From: Sphingomonadales bacterium
GTDB lineage: Bacteria > Pseudomonadota > Alphaproteobacteria > Sphingomonadales > Sphingomonadaceae
Assembly: GCA_025352685.1 (NCBI GenBank)
Contig: JANXSN010000053.1
Coordinates: 53,364-117,363 of the forward strand
Direction of reading: 5' to 3'
DNA length: 64,000 nucleotides
Shown: piece after piece, positions 10,186 through 20,074 of the stretch
Layout of the letters: each line of letters opens with the position of its first letter
Numbering within the stretch: position 1 is the first letter of the stretch
Program-made: the position numbers and the translations under genes
The notes under the pieces: model-generated
Database searches by the model: none
The model's input: the letters and a program-made list of their open reading frames with translations, nothing else
What the model was told of the DNA's origin: nothing

Positions 10186-10636
10186 TTTGGTAACACCCGG
10201 CGCGGCGGCCCACCATCGTGCCCTCGAATCGCTTTATCGCGCCGCACCGATCAACCTTCTTTTCCCCTCTACGCTGGACATCACGGGGGAAGGCTTGGCG
10301 ACAATCCGGTTTGAGGTCGGAGAATCAGCCTACCATGCGGGAGGAGCGGTTCACGGTACGGCTTATTTTAAAATGCTTGATGATGCGGCCTTTTATGCAG
10401 CCAACAGCTTGGTTTCTGACCGTTTTTTGCTGACGACCGCATTCAATTTGCTATTCACCAAGCCGCTGAAAAGGGGACCCGTTTTTGCCGAAGGGCGATG
10501 GGTCAGCGGAAGGCGCCGGGTCTTCATCGCCGAGGCGCGGCTGATTGATGCCAATGGTGATGAAGCTGCACGGGGAACCGGCACGTTCATGCGGTCTCAG
10601 ATCGCGCTTTCGACGCTTCCTGGCTATGCAAGATGA
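10175..10636 (+). CDS. PaaI family (hotdog) thioesterase
   Basis: GGAVHGTAYFKMLDDAAFYAANSLV; hotdog fold pattern. Confidence 0.82.
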   Translation: MPPDLVTPGAAAHHRALESLYRAAPINLLFPSTLDITGEGLATIRFEVGESAYHAGGAVHGTAYFKMLDDAAFYAANSLVSDRFLLTTAFNLLFTKPLKRGPVFAEGRWVSGRRRVFIAEARLIDANGDEAARGTGTFMRSQIALSTLPGYAR

Positions 10637-10977
10637 TGACGCCTCGCCTCACGAGCGCGATGCTGGTCTCGGCGCTGGTCCGACGTGTGGGTCTGGCGGG
10701 CGGCAATGCCGTTGTCGTCGCACGAGGTGATCCGACGGCAGGTTCGGTGTTGTTGATCTGCCTCGAAAAGGGCATTCGAACCGCGTTTCGCGAACAGGTG
10801 CTTGATGCCAGTGGTCGTTACGAATGGTCTGCAGTTGGTCCTGGGCCTCACGCAGAGTCTCCCGAGGTTGACGCGTGGCAGGCGCGCCGTCGTCAACGCG
10901 ACCCTGATTTGTGGATCGTCGAACTGGACATCGCGAATGCGGAACGCTTCGCCGCCGAAATGAACAACGGCAGTTGA
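10633..10977 (+). CDS. DUF1491 family protein
   Basis: MMTPRLTSAMLVSALVRRVGLAGGNAVVVARGDPTAGSVLLI...RRQRDPDLWIVELDIANAERF. Confidence 0.82.
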   Translation: MMTPRLTSAMLVSALVRRVGLAGGNAVVVARGDPTAGSVLLICLEKGIRTAFREQVLDASGRYEWSAVGPGPHAESPEVDAWQARRRQRDPDLWIVELDIANAERFAAEMNNGS

Positions 10978-11148
10978 CTTTGTGCACCGCAACAAATTAG
11001 GCGAGATTCACTGAAAACGCGCTGTCGTGTTGTACCGATCTGCAATGTAAGTGGACGGAAACGCGCCGATCGCAGTCGGAGAGGTGACCGGGGCATATTT
11101 GTTGTCGCCCGGCTTTTTGGTCGCCTAGCCGCATAATGCAGATTATTA

Positions 11149-11778
11149 ATGTTCGATTTTTTTCGGGTTGCAGGTCTTGCGACCCTGGCTCTGGGTGCCG
11201 CCGGTGCTTCGGGCGAAATGCCGGTGACCTCGCCCACCACTTATGCTGTTCCAGCAGTTATCACCGAATCCCTTCCGTCCTTGCCCGCTGTTCTCCCGTT
11301 GCCGCAAGATGTCCGGCCGAAAGCCGTAGACGAGTCGACGATATCAAGTTCCTCCGAGCCGCGTATCGAGTCGCTTGCTGCTCTGGTTAACCAATATGCC
11401 GCAACCGAAGCTGTTGACCGCGAGCAGAATTGTCTCGCGGGTGCGATTTACTTCGAATCCAAGGGAGAACCGCTCGACGGCCAGCTCGCGGTGGCACGTG
11501 TTATTTTGAACCGTGCGCAGTCGGGACGTTTTGCATCGACGACATGCGGTGTCGTTTTTCAGCGCGGTCAATTCTCTTTTGTGCGTGGCGGATCGATCCC
11601 GTCGGTTTCTCACGCCAGCAACAATTGGCGGACGGCGGTTGCAATCGCTAAAATTGCGCAAGACGACTTGTGGGAATCGACGACTGACGACGCGCTCTAT
11701 TTTCACGCACGCCGCGTCGCACCCGGATGGCGCATGGCGCGCGTCGGCGCGATCGGCAACCACGTCTTTTACCGCTGA
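11149..11778 (+). CDS. Cell wall hydrolase (SleB/CwlJ-like)
   Basis: EQNCLAGAIYFESKGEPLDGQLAVARVILNRAQSGRFASTTCGVVFQRGQFSFV. Confidence 0.9.
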   Translation: MFDFFRVAGLATLALGAAGASGEMPVTSPTTYAVPAVITESLPSLPAVLPLPQDVRPKAVDESTISSSSEPRIESLAALVNQYAATEAVDREQNCLAGAIYFESKGEPLDGQLAVARVILNRAQSGRFASTTCGVVFQRGQFSFVRGGSIPSVSHASNNWRTAVAIAKIAQDDLWESTTDDALYFHARRVAPGWRMARVGAIGNHVFYR

Positions 11779-11818
11779 CCCTACTTGCACCGTTCTTGTC
11801 TTGTTCTAAGCTGGGTCA

Positions 11819-12301
11819 ATGGAAGTGCTCGTTCAACCAACCGGAGCGGATCGTCTCGTCGCTGCCGATGTCGCCCGCGGGACGACGCGGATGCTCGCCC
11901 GCGAGGATTGCCTAGCCGTTGCTGAGGTCGCACTCGGCAATAACCGCCGTGCCGACCTAATGGGCTTGTGTCCCAAGGGCTTGGTGACGATCGTGGAAGT
12001 AAAGATCTCGCGGGCTGATTTACTCGGCGACGCTAAATGGACTGACTATCTCAATTATTGCGACAGGTTTTTCTGGGCGATCCCTGTCGGTTTTGATGTT
12101 GCGCTGCTCGATCGGCCTGAACTGTTGCCTGAACGCGCCGGAGTGATCGTCGCTGACCGTTATGATGCCGCGATTATCCGCCAGCCCATACCCGTGCCAC
12201 TTGCTGCCTCGCGCCGGCGCGCCGAAACGCTGCGCTTTGCCCGGCGTGCCGCCCGTCGGTTGATCGGCGAGGTCGACGATCAGACCTTATCGATGCGTTA
12301 G
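11819..12301 (+). CDS. MmcB family DNA repair protein
   Basis: RADLMGLCPKGLVTIVEVKISRADLLGDAKWTDYLNYCDRFFWAIP. Confidence 0.85.
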   Translation: MEVLVQPTGADRLVAADVARGTTRMLAREDCLAVAEVALGNNRRADLMGLCPKGLVTIVEVKISRADLLGDAKWTDYLNYCDRFFWAIPVGFDVALLDRPELLPERAGVIVADRYDAAIIRQPIPVPLAASRRRAETLRFARRAARRLIGEVDDQTLSMR

Positions 12302-12892
12302 TTAATGCGGGCCCTGAACAGGCTTGGTCAAAGCGGGCTTGGCTGCATCCATTTCTTTCAACAGCGCTGTCAGTCTTGCATCGCGTTTCGCCAAGTCGCG
12401 TGGTGAAAAACCCGCATTGTCGGCACGAGCTGGGTTTGCTCCCGCAGCCAAGAGTAAGCGCACCGTTGCGACGTCGTTGTTCTGAACCGCTTTGCTTAGG
12501 GCCGTTTCGCCGTTGCTGTTGGCGATATCGACGCTCGCGCTTCGTCCGAGCAAGATTTGCACCCCTTCGGCCCAGCGCAATTCCGTCGCAATCAGCAGCG
12601 GTGTTTTTCCCTGCACGTCGCGCAAATTCGGGTTTGCCCCTCGTTGCAGTAGAAATCCGAGCCAAACCAGGTCACGCCCCGAGGTGACGATATGGAGCGC
12701 TGTTTCGCTTGACGCGCCGTCTCGAGTGTTGACGATCACGGTGCCGGGTTTGTTCAGCAGGTCGGTGACTTTGACCCCATCACGATCGCGCACTGCCTTC
12801 AAAAAGTTGAAGCTGTCAGAAAATTGCGCGTTAGCAACCGTCGGCGCGCTCATGGCGACAATCAAAGCAGGAATCAGGTAGCGGTTGTTCAT
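12302..12892 (-). CDS. Ankyrin repeat domain-containing protein
   Basis: Signal peptide then GETALSKAVQNNDVATVRLLLAAGANPARADNAGFSPRDLA repeats. Confidence 0.88.
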   Translation of the reverse strand: MNNRYLIPALIVAMSAPTVANAQFSDSFNFLKAVRDRDGVKVTDLLNKPGTVIVNTRDGASSETALHIVTSGRDLVWLGFLLQRGANPNLRDVQGKTPLLIATELRWAEGVQILLGRSASVDIANSNGETALSKAVQNNDVATVRLLLAAGANPARADNAGFSPRDLAKRDARLTALLKEMDAAKPALTKPVQGPH

Positions 12893-12956
12893 GGAAACCC
12901 CAAAGTCTTGGCGTACTATCTTGCGGTTGCGGCGTTAACAACGCAAGGCTGAGTGA

Positions 12957-13535
12957 ATGATGAACCTGCGCCTTTCGCTCATGCCGCTTTTGTTTCTCGT
13001 CGCCTGCCAGGAAACGAGTGCTGTGCCGCCGCTCGCGGGGGCAAGTATTGGGGGGCCGTTTACACTTGTTGATCAGAACGGACAGTCGCGCTCGGATCGC
13101 GATTTTACGGGAAAATACCGGATCATGTATTTTGGCTATACCTTTTGCCCAGACGTCTGCCCGGTCGACGTTGCGCATATCGCAGCAGGTTATCGAGCTT
13201 TCGCAAAGGTTGACCCGGCACGCGCCGCGCGTGTGGTGCCAATCTTTGTGACTGTCGATCCGGAACGCGATACGCCCGCGGTTCTCAAACAGTTTACAGC
13301 GGCGTTCGACCCCTCGCTCATCGGTCTCACTGGTACATCTGTGCAAATTGCCGCTGTAACCAAGGCCTACGGCGTTCCCGTCCAGATCAACAAAAGGCCG
13401 GGCAACGCAGCTTATCTGGTCGACCACGGCCGCGCGACCTATTTGATGGGTCCCGATAACAAACCTATTGCGCTGTTGTCTCAGGACGCCACGCCCGAGG
13501 TGATTGCCAGTGAGCTGAAAAAATGGGTGAGGTAA
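12957..13535 (+). CDS. SCO1/SenC family protein
   Basis: Lipoprotein-like N-terminus; YFGYTFCPDVCPVDVAHIAAG (CxxxC), VTVDPERDTP, YLVDHGRATYLMGPD. Confidence 0.93.
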   Translation: MMNLRLSLMPLLFLVACQETSAVPPLAGASIGGPFTLVDQNGQSRSDRDFTGKYRIMYFGYTFCPDVCPVDVAHIAAGYRAFAKVDPARAARVVPIFVTVDPERDTPAVLKQFTAAFDPSLIGLTGTSVQIAAVTKAYGVPVQINKRPGNAAYLVDHGRATYLMGPDNKPIALLSQDATPEVIASELKKWVR

Positions 13536-13966
13536 CCGGCAATTTCTGGGAAGATGTTCCGCTCGAAAAGCTCGATCGAGGTCAGTGGGAAGCTTTGTGC
13601 GATGGCTGTGGCAAGTGTTGCCTCCACAAACTCGAGGACGAGGAAACGGGCGAGCTGTTCGCGACCAACGTTGCTTGTAAATTGTTGGACAGGCGTTCGG
13701 CACGGTGTTCGGATTACCGTAACCGCCACGCTTATGTGCCCGATTGCATCCGGTTGACCCCGGCCAAGCTTCTCGAGCTCGATTGGTTACCTGTTTCCTG
13801 CGCGTATCGGCTGCGCGCCGAGGACAAGCCATTGCCGGTGTGGCACCATTTGATAAGTGGCGACCGTGACAGCGTCCACCGCGCTGGCATGTCGGTGCGC
13901 GGCTGGACAATAAGCGAGAACGATGCGGGCGATCTGGAATATCATCTCACCGACCGGATCGTCTGA
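13523..13966 (+). CDS. YcgN family cysteine cluster protein
   Basis: WEALCDGCGKCCLHKLEDEETGELFATNVACKLLD...CSDYRNRHAYVPDCIRL. Confidence 0.9.
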   Translation: MGEVTGNFWEDVPLEKLDRGQWEALCDGCGKCCLHKLEDEETGELFATNVACKLLDRRSARCSDYRNRHAYVPDCIRLTPAKLLELDWLPVSCAYRLRAEDKPLPVWHHLISGDRDSVHRAGMSVRGWTISENDAGDLEYHLTDRIV

Positions 13967-14675
13967 CGCCGGCGCCTTCCCGCCGTTTATCGGCGGCGGG
14001 CGCACGCGGGTCCTGACGATTGTGCGGCGGGCACAGGCGCGCGGGATGAAGCTCAGCGTCGATCCGCGCGACGCGACCGTGCGGCTAACGCTGGGTAGCC
14101 GCGCGCCGTTGAAACCCGCGCTCGGCTGGGCGGCCGAAAAACGGGACTGGGTCGAGGCCGAACTTGCGCGTCTGCCGCAGCCGCACCCGATCATGCCCGA
14201 TTCCGAATTTAGGCTCGGCGACGATCGAATCAGTATCGACTGGAACCCAGCCTATCCGCGCCGTATCGTGCTGGCCGACGGCGTATTGCGGGTGGGCGGG
14301 CTATGCGATGGCTTGTCCTTGCGCGTGCTGCGGTTCTTGCGTGCTCATTCCCTGAGCGTTCTGACCGCTGAAACCCGCGCGTTGGCTCAAAGCCATGGCA
14401 TTAGCGTGGGAGCGGTCGGTGTTGGCGACCCCAAGGGACGGTGGGGTAGCTGTGCGTCTTCGGGCGACATCCGTTATAGCTGGCGACTTATATTGGCGCC
14501 GGTTCACGTCCGTCAGGCGACGATTGCGCATGAAGTCGCGCACCGCGTGCACATGAATCACGGCGCAGAGTTTCACGGATTGGTCACACATTTGAACGGT
14601 TCCGACCCCAGTCCAGCCCGCCGTTGGTTGCGGGCGCATGGGACTGCGCTTCACTGGTTCGGGCGCGATCGCTAG
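13923..14675 (+). CDS. YgjP/SprT-like zinc metallohydrolase (M48 family)
   Basis: KGRWGSCASSGDIRYSWRLILAPVHVRQATIAHEVAHRVHMNHGAEFH: HEVAH motif. Confidence 0.9.
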   Translation: MRAIWNIISPTGSSDAGAFPPFIGGGRTRVLTIVRRAQARGMKLSVDPRDATVRLTLGSRAPLKPALGWAAEKRDWVEAELARLPQPHPIMPDSEFRLGDDRISIDWNPAYPRRIVLADGVLRVGGLCDGLSLRVLRFLRAHSLSVLTAETRALAQSHGISVGAVGVGDPKGRWGSCASSGDIRYSWRLILAPVHVRQATIAHEVAHRVHMNHGAEFHGLVTHLNGSDPSPARRWLRAHGTALHWFGRDR

Positions 14676-14681
14676 CAAGAC

Positions 14682-16745
14682 CTAGTTAGGGCGCGTCTGG
14701 CTGTTGCCTGGTTGGACGGGGCGCGGTGTCCGTGAATTGCGGCCGAGCGCGTCGTCGATCCATTTCTGATCCAGCCGAGGTGGCGGATTCGTATCGGGGC
14801 TTTCCAACCGGGTTTCGCTCGATTGATCCATGGGGTCTGGCTCTGCCGCTTGTCCGCTGCCATCGGGAGCCGTCGCGTCGTCCGCATTGCCGAAATAAGC
14901 CTCTTGATCGGGTTCAAGCTGCCATTCAGGCAACGTCACGTCAGTCTGAAACTTCTCGATCGGCCGTTTGGCGACGGCCACTGTCATGAACTGTGCAAAG
15001 GCACGCGCGGGATTACGCCCACCCTGCAGGCCGGGCACCGGCTTATTGTCGTCACGGCCCATCCAGACGCCCGTCGTAATCCCGCTCGAAAAGCCAAGGA
15101 ACCAACCGTCCTTGTTCGATGTCGTTGTCCCTGTCTTGCCCGCGACCGGGCGCCCGATCTGGGCTGCCTTGGCGGTTCCCGTGTTCACCGCCGTCTGCAA
15201 AAGATCGATCATCTGTGCCGCTACCTGAGGTGCGACCAGAACATGGCTCGTATCAGCGCGGTGTTCGTAGAGAACGTCCCCTGTTGCTGTCGTCACCTTG
15301 GTGATGCCGTAGGGCGCAATGGCAATCCCGTTGCCGCCGACCGAGGCGAATGCCCGTGTCATGTCGATCAAACGGACGTCGGACGTACCCAGCACCATCG
15401 AAGGGTTCGTGTTGATCGGCGTGGTGATGCCAAAGCGGCGCGCCATGTCGGCAATCGCGCCGGTCCCGACTTCAGCTCCTAATTGTGCAGCGATGGTGTT
15501 GACTGAATAGGCAAAGGCAGTGCGCAGGGTCATTTCCCCGGCGAATTTACGGGACGAATTGCGCGGCCTCCAGCCAGCGATATCGACTTCCTTATCGACC
15601 ATCATGTCGGCAGCGGTATGTCCGGCCTCGAGAGCGGCGAGATAGACGAAAAGCTTGAACGCCGAGCCGGGTTGGCGGACGGCCTGTGTCGCCCTGTTGT
15701 AGATCGACCCGACATAATCCTTACCGCCCACCATAGCGCGGACCGCACCATCACGATCGAGCGAGACCAGAGCCCCTTGTGTTCCGTCGGGCGTATTTGC
15801 AACGATTGCCGCGTCGGCCGCGCGCTGCATATTGAGGTCGAGCGTCGTCCATACATCGATGGGCCCGTTCGTCGCGTCGATCATCGTGTCGAGCTGGGGT
15901 AGCGCCCAGTCAGTGAAGTAGCGGACGCTGTTTTGTTGAGGTTCAGGAGCAAAGACGATCTTGTCGGGCGCCGCATCGGCAGCCTGCTCGGCTGTAATAA
16001 CGCCCTGGTCGCGCATCACTATAAGCACTACACCGGCGCGACCGATCGCTGCCTGAGCATCGGCGGTCGGCGAATAGTTTGACGGTGCCTTGACCAGACC
16101 CGAAATCACAGCTGCTTCGCCCAGCGACAATCGATCGGCAGGGTGACCGAAGAACTTGCGGCTCGCGGCATCAACCCCATAGGCCCCGCCGCCGAAATAA
16201 ACGCGGTTGAGATAGAGTTCGAGGATCTGGTCCTTGGAGAATTTGCGCTCCAGCGCGAGCGCCAGAATGATTTCGCGAATTTTGCGAGTCCAGGTCTTGT
16301 CGTTGGTCAGAAAGACGTTGCGTGCAAGCTGCTGGGTGATCGTCGATCCCCCCTGGGTAAACCGACCTTTGATGGCGCGCACGTAGAACGATCGGACGAT
16401 GCCAACCGGATCGACGCCGAGATGATTGTGGAACCGACGATCCTCAACGGCGACCATCGCTGTTTTCATGGTTGCGGGCAGCTGGCCGTAGTCGAGCCAT
16501 TGGCCATAACTCGGGCCCATTGACACGAGCACCGTGCCGTCGGCCGCATGGACCCGGATCATCTGGCCGTTCGGGGAAGATTTGAGGTCCGAAAAACTAG
16601 GCAATGTCGAATAGGCCACCGATACGGCAATGACGAGGCTAATCAACGAAAAGAGGGTCGCGACCAGCCCGGTCCGGACGATGCGTCGCGCCCAGCCTTT
16701 CCACCGGCCGGCGCGAGGAGAGGGATCGGGGGAACGCGCAACCAT
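14682..16745 (-). CDS. Penicillin-binding protein 1A family transglycosylase/transpeptidase
   Basis: 687 aa; VEDRRFHNHLGVDPVGIVRSFYVRAIKGRFTQGGSTITQQLARNVFLT; transpeptidase RQPGSAFKLF, SVNTIAAQLG, KTGTT. Confidence 0.95.
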   Translation of the reverse strand: MVARSPDPSPRAGRWKGWARRIVRTGLVATLFSLISLVIAVSVAYSTLPSFSDLKSSPNGQMIRVHAADGTVLVSMGPSYGQWLDYGQLPATMKTAMVAVEDRRFHNHLGVDPVGIVRSFYVRAIKGRFTQGGSTITQQLARNVFLTNDKTWTRKIREIILALALERKFSKDQILELYLNRVYFGGGAYGVDAASRKFFGHPADRLSLGEAAVISGLVKAPSNYSPTADAQAAIGRAGVVLIVMRDQGVITAEQAADAAPDKIVFAPEPQQNSVRYFTDWALPQLDTMIDATNGPIDVWTTLDLNMQRAADAAIVANTPDGTQGALVSLDRDGAVRAMVGGKDYVGSIYNRATQAVRQPGSAFKLFVYLAALEAGHTAADMMVDKEVDIAGWRPRNSSRKFAGEMTLRTAFAYSVNTIAAQLGAEVGTGAIADMARRFGITTPINTNPSMVLGTSDVRLIDMTRAFASVGGNGIAIAPYGITKVTTATGDVLYEHRADTSHVLVAPQVAAQMIDLLQTAVNTGTAKAAQIGRPVAGKTGTTTSNKDGWFLGFSSGITTGVWMGRDDNKPVPGLQGGRNPARAFAQFMTVAVAKRPIEKFQTDVTLPEWQLEPDQEAYFGNADDATAPDGSGQAAEPDPMDQSSETRLESPDTNPPPRLDQKWIDDALGRNSRTPRPVQPGNSQTRPN

Positions 16746-17181
16746 TGGTGTCGGCCGACTACGCGCTAACGCTGCGGGTCACAAGCGTCGCTTCCCGAGC
16801 CCCGTCATTGGCCTTCGCACTCGACCGCGGTGCCACCCAGGCGATCGTGAAGGTCGGCGCCGGGGGCGCGGGGAAAGACGCCGTCAGCCTGCGACACCGG
16901 GGATAGAAATCCTTCGATGCCAACCCTGTCTCTGCTGACGGCGTACTCGTCGACGACGGCATCGCAGTAGGCCGGCTTCGAGCGATTGAGCTCACCGTGT
17001 CCGACCCATATTTAGCGTCGCGCTGGGCCTTTTAGACTGGTGCGCCTGGCGCAACGTTATGCGGCTCCCATTTTGTTTTTGTCGTGGACGCCGACGGTGC
17101 GTGTGGCCGCGCCCTTTAGCGAGACGTCGGATCTCTCGGTCGATACGCGCCGGCACGAGAGGGATGCGACGGCCATCCGCT

Positions 17182-18264
17182 TTAATCGCCGATTCGCGTC
17201 ATCCGCGCTGCAAACCCGGCAAGTGCTGGCAAGGCGTTCAATAGGGGCAGAGCTAGGCGCACGACTGTGGGCCGCTCTGCCTGACGCCACAAAAATCCCG
17301 CCATGGCCACCGGGAGACGCGTGCGGGCTGCAAGTTCACGCTGAAAGGCCGGGGCGGCCGCCGCCCCTCCACTCAGGAATGCCCTTGCTGCTAGGGTGCC
17401 GCTGGCGATGGCAATGCCCATTCCCTCGCCAGCGAGCGAGGGGATTACGGCAGCCTGGTCGCCCAGCCGAAAGATACCGGGCACGGTTTCCAGTGCGCGC
17501 CAGCCATAGGGAACAGCGCCAATCGCGTCGGTCGGCGTGCCCTCGGCGAGAAATGCTAGCCGTTCACCGAGTAGCGGATGCGCCAAGGCCAGTTCATGCA
17601 AGAGCATCGCCGGGTTACCCTCGGCCTCGGTTAGCCGCGATTTGCGCAGCGCCATGCAAAGGTTCGCACTACCGTCTTCTTGCAGCAAGAGCCCCGCGTA
17701 GCCGCCCGCAAACAGGTGTAGCTCGATGGTGTGGTGGAGCATTTGGCGAAGTGCGGGGTGCGGGGCGATGCGAATGCGGAGGCCCAGCGGTGCATCGCCA
17801 TCAGGCTTTGGCCGGGAAAGTCCGCGTACCTCATGCTTGCCAACCGCGAGGAACAGCGCGTCAGGGGTGAAGGTCTGACCTTCGGTATGGACGACGCCGT
17901 CGGCATGACTACGGACGGTCACGCCGCGCTCGAGCGCCGCCCCGGCGCTCAGCGCCACGCGCTGCATCGCTGTATCGAGACAATGCCGTGAGACGCCGAC
18001 GGCCGGCGCCGGCAGCTGCGCCGTCACGATACGTTTGCCCGACATGATCCGCACCTGTGTAATCGGGTGCGCTTTGAGGCCCACGATACCAAGCGTTTCT
18101 AATTGCCTCAGCGATTGCCAGCTGAGAAACCCGCCGCACAGGGCATCGCCCGTTTCGCGCGTTTTTTCGATGACGATCGGCTTTGCTCCTGCCCGAGCGA
18201 GCGCAATCGCAGCGGCGCAGCCCGCTGGTCCTGCGCCGAGGATCAGCGGAATTTCGCGACGCAT
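17182..18264 (-). CDS. FAD-dependent oxidoreductase (geranylgeranyl reductase-like)
   Basis: MRREIPLILGAGPAGCAAAIALARAGAKPIVIEK...RLGDQAAVIPSLAGEGMGIAIASG. Start taken at 18264, not the 614-aa ORF start. Confidence 0.85.
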   Translation of the reverse strand: MRREIPLILGAGPAGCAAAIALARAGAKPIVIEKTRETGDALCGGFLSWQSLRQLETLGIVGLKAHPITQVRIMSGKRIVTAQLPAPAVGVSRHCLDTAMQRVALSAGAALERGVTVRSHADGVVHTEGQTFTPDALFLAVGKHEVRGLSRPKPDGDAPLGLRIRIAPHPALRQMLHHTIELHLFAGGYAGLLLQEDGSANLCMALRKSRLTEAEGNPAMLLHELALAHPLLGERLAFLAEGTPTDAIGAVPYGWRALETVPGIFRLGDQAAVIPSLAGEGMGIAIASGTLAARAFLSGGAAAAPAFQRELAARTRLPVAMAGFLWRQAERPTVVRLALPLLNALPALAGFAARMTRIGD

Positions 18265-18929
18265 AACCGGAACGGAAAAATATGGGTGACCCGAGCGCCC
18301 GAGACGCCGGCTTCGGCAAGTATCGACCTCCATTCGCCATGACGATAGCTTCGCGCGATCGAGAGCTGGCCGTCGTGGCGGACAATAGCGTGCCATCGCA
18401 TCAGGCGGGCAAGCAGTGGAAACCCGGTCCATGCAACGCCGTGGCGGTGCAGATCGTTGATAAACCAGCCGCGCGTCGCTTCCTTGTCCATGAATTGCAG
18501 AAAGTTGATCAGCTGTCCGTGGGTCATATGATGCGCGACCAGACTCGACAAGATCACGTCCCATGCTCCGCCGGACAGATCGGCGTAGTCGCCGGTCCGA
18601 TACTCGATCGCCATGTCGGCAGGGGTTGACGCCGACGCCGCAGGCGCGCTGCGCGGATTGAGGTCGATGCCGACAAGCTCGACCGGCTGACCGACTGCCC
18701 GAGACCACTTCGCAATCGCCCGCAGCATATCGCCGTCGCCGAATCCCACGTCGAGAATGCGGATTGATTCCTGCTTGGGCGAGATCTCTTTCAGGAAACG
18801 CAAGGTCGGCTGACGTGCCAAGGTGAGCGTGTTGACCTTTGCGAGATCGCGGACAACGGCCGCATAGGTGTCCGCGTCGAGGTCCTCGCTGTCCATCAAC
18901 TCGTCGGCAAGGGCGCGCTGAGCGAGCAT
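18243..18929 (-). CDS. SAM-dependent class I methyltransferase
   Basis: RILDVGFGDGDMLRAIAKW...VGIDLNPRSA...DVILSSLVAHHMT. Confidence 0.87.
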   Translation of the reverse strand: MLAQRALADELMDSEDLDADTYAAVVRDLAKVNTLTLARQPTLRFLKEISPKQESIRILDVGFGDGDMLRAIAKWSRAVGQPVELVGIDLNPRSAPAASASTPADMAIEYRTGDYADLSGGAWDVILSSLVAHHMTHGQLINFLQFMDKEATRGWFINDLHRHGVAWTGFPLLARLMRWHAIVRHDGQLSIARSYRHGEWRSILAEAGVSGARVTHIFPFRLCVAKFR

Positions 18930-20005
18930 CAGCGGGTCCAGCCGAAACGAAAGCCCTCAGCGGCAAGACCGGGGCCGAACGCCAAGGCAACGCCGCGTTG
19001 CGGACGTCGCATGAACAGCCGCGCAAGCACGAACATCAGCGTTGAGGAGGACATGTTGCCAAAATCGGCGAGGACGCCTCGCGAGTCGGCCAGCGCGTCT
19101 GGATCGAGCGCGAGCGACGTTTCAACCGCATCGAGAATCGAGCGACCTCCAGCATGAATTGCCCACCCGTCGATGACCTGGGGATCTACGCCGCCGGTCA
19201 GAGCCGCCCGTGTCTTGGGGTCGGACAGGGCAGTGGCAATTCGTCCTGGTACCTCGCCTGACAAATGCATGGCAAAGCCGGTGTCGCCAACCGCCCACGC
19301 GATAAGCCCCTCGCTGTCGGGCAGGGTAGCGGCGAACGGCGCTTCGAGGGTTAGTCCTTCACCGCCGGCTTCGACGATCGCCGCGCCCGCACCGTCACCA
19401 AATTGAAGCATGGCCAACAGCGGCTCGATATCAGTCGCTGGTTGCAGATGGAGCGTGGATAACTCGACAGTCACAACCAGTACCCGTGCATCGGGCTCGG
19501 ACCGGACGATATGTCGCGCGGTCTTGAGAGCAGTTACTGCCGCGTAACAGCCCATGAACCCGATAAGCACACGCTCTACGCCGTCCGACAGACCCAGGCG
19601 TTCGCACAAGATCTGGTCGATACCAGGAGCAGTGAATCCAGTGCAGCTCGCGACCACGATATGGCTGATTCGGCCAAGCTCGCCGAGCTTGGCGATCGCC
19701 AGCAGCGCCAGCCTCGGCGCGGCTTCGGCATAGATCGCCATACGTTGCGAGGTAGGCGGCATTTGTCCATCTGCATAAAACCCGGCCTCGCCGACGGGCG
19801 AGGCGCCGCCCGGCCCCAGGGGAAACACGGACCAGCGGTGATCAATGCCGGCACGGCCGGCCATCCGGTCGAAAATCGCCGTGCCGCGGCGATGGCCGAG
19901 CCGCGCGCGGGCCCACCCAATGAACGCCTGATGGATATCATGGTCAGGTACTGCACCGCCAATGGCGGTAATACGGGCAAGGGCGGGGACGCGCGGCACA
20001 ATCAT
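18929..20005 (-). CDS. Type III polyketide synthase
   Basis: HIVVASCTGFTAPGIDQIL (nucleophile Cys), GWAIHAGGRSILDAVE (His), LADFGNMSSSTLMFVL (Asn). Confidence 0.92.
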   Translation of the reverse strand: MIVPRVPALARITAIGGAVPDHDIHQAFIGWARARLGHRRGTAIFDRMAGRAGIDHRWSVFPLGPGGASPVGEAGFYADGQMPPTSQRMAIYAEAAPRLALLAIAKLGELGRISHIVVASCTGFTAPGIDQILCERLGLSDGVERVLIGFMGCYAAVTALKTARHIVRSEPDARVLVVTVELSTLHLQPATDIEPLLAMLQFGDGAGAAIVEAGGEGLTLEAPFAATLPDSEGLIAWAVGDTGFAMHLSGEVPGRIATALSDPKTRAALTGGVDPQVIDGWAIHAGGRSILDAVETSLALDPDALADSRGVLADFGNMSSSTLMFVLARLFMRRPQRGVALAFGPGLAAEGFRFGWTR

Positions 20006-20074
20006 TATAGACCCAACGCGCGAGACAGCGCAGCGGGACCACGATGCCGCAGTTAACCAATCATTGGAAGCGTC

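Noticed and set aside
12831-13910. 359-aa minus-strand ORF
   Set aside because: Antisense to the SCO1 and YcgN genes, which have clear family motifs; shadow ORF.
16759-17036. Plus-strand frame ...ALTLRVTSVASRAPSLAFALDRGATQAIVKVGAGGAGKDAVSLRHRG*KSFDANPVSADGVLVDD...
   Set aside because: Looks somewhat protein-like but contains a stop and no recognisable family motif; not enough to call a gene.
18265-19026. N-terminal extension of the 614-aa ORF 17182-19026
   Set aside because: Overlaps the methyltransferase and PKS end in another frame; the real oxidoreductase starts at MRREIPLILGAGPAG (18264).
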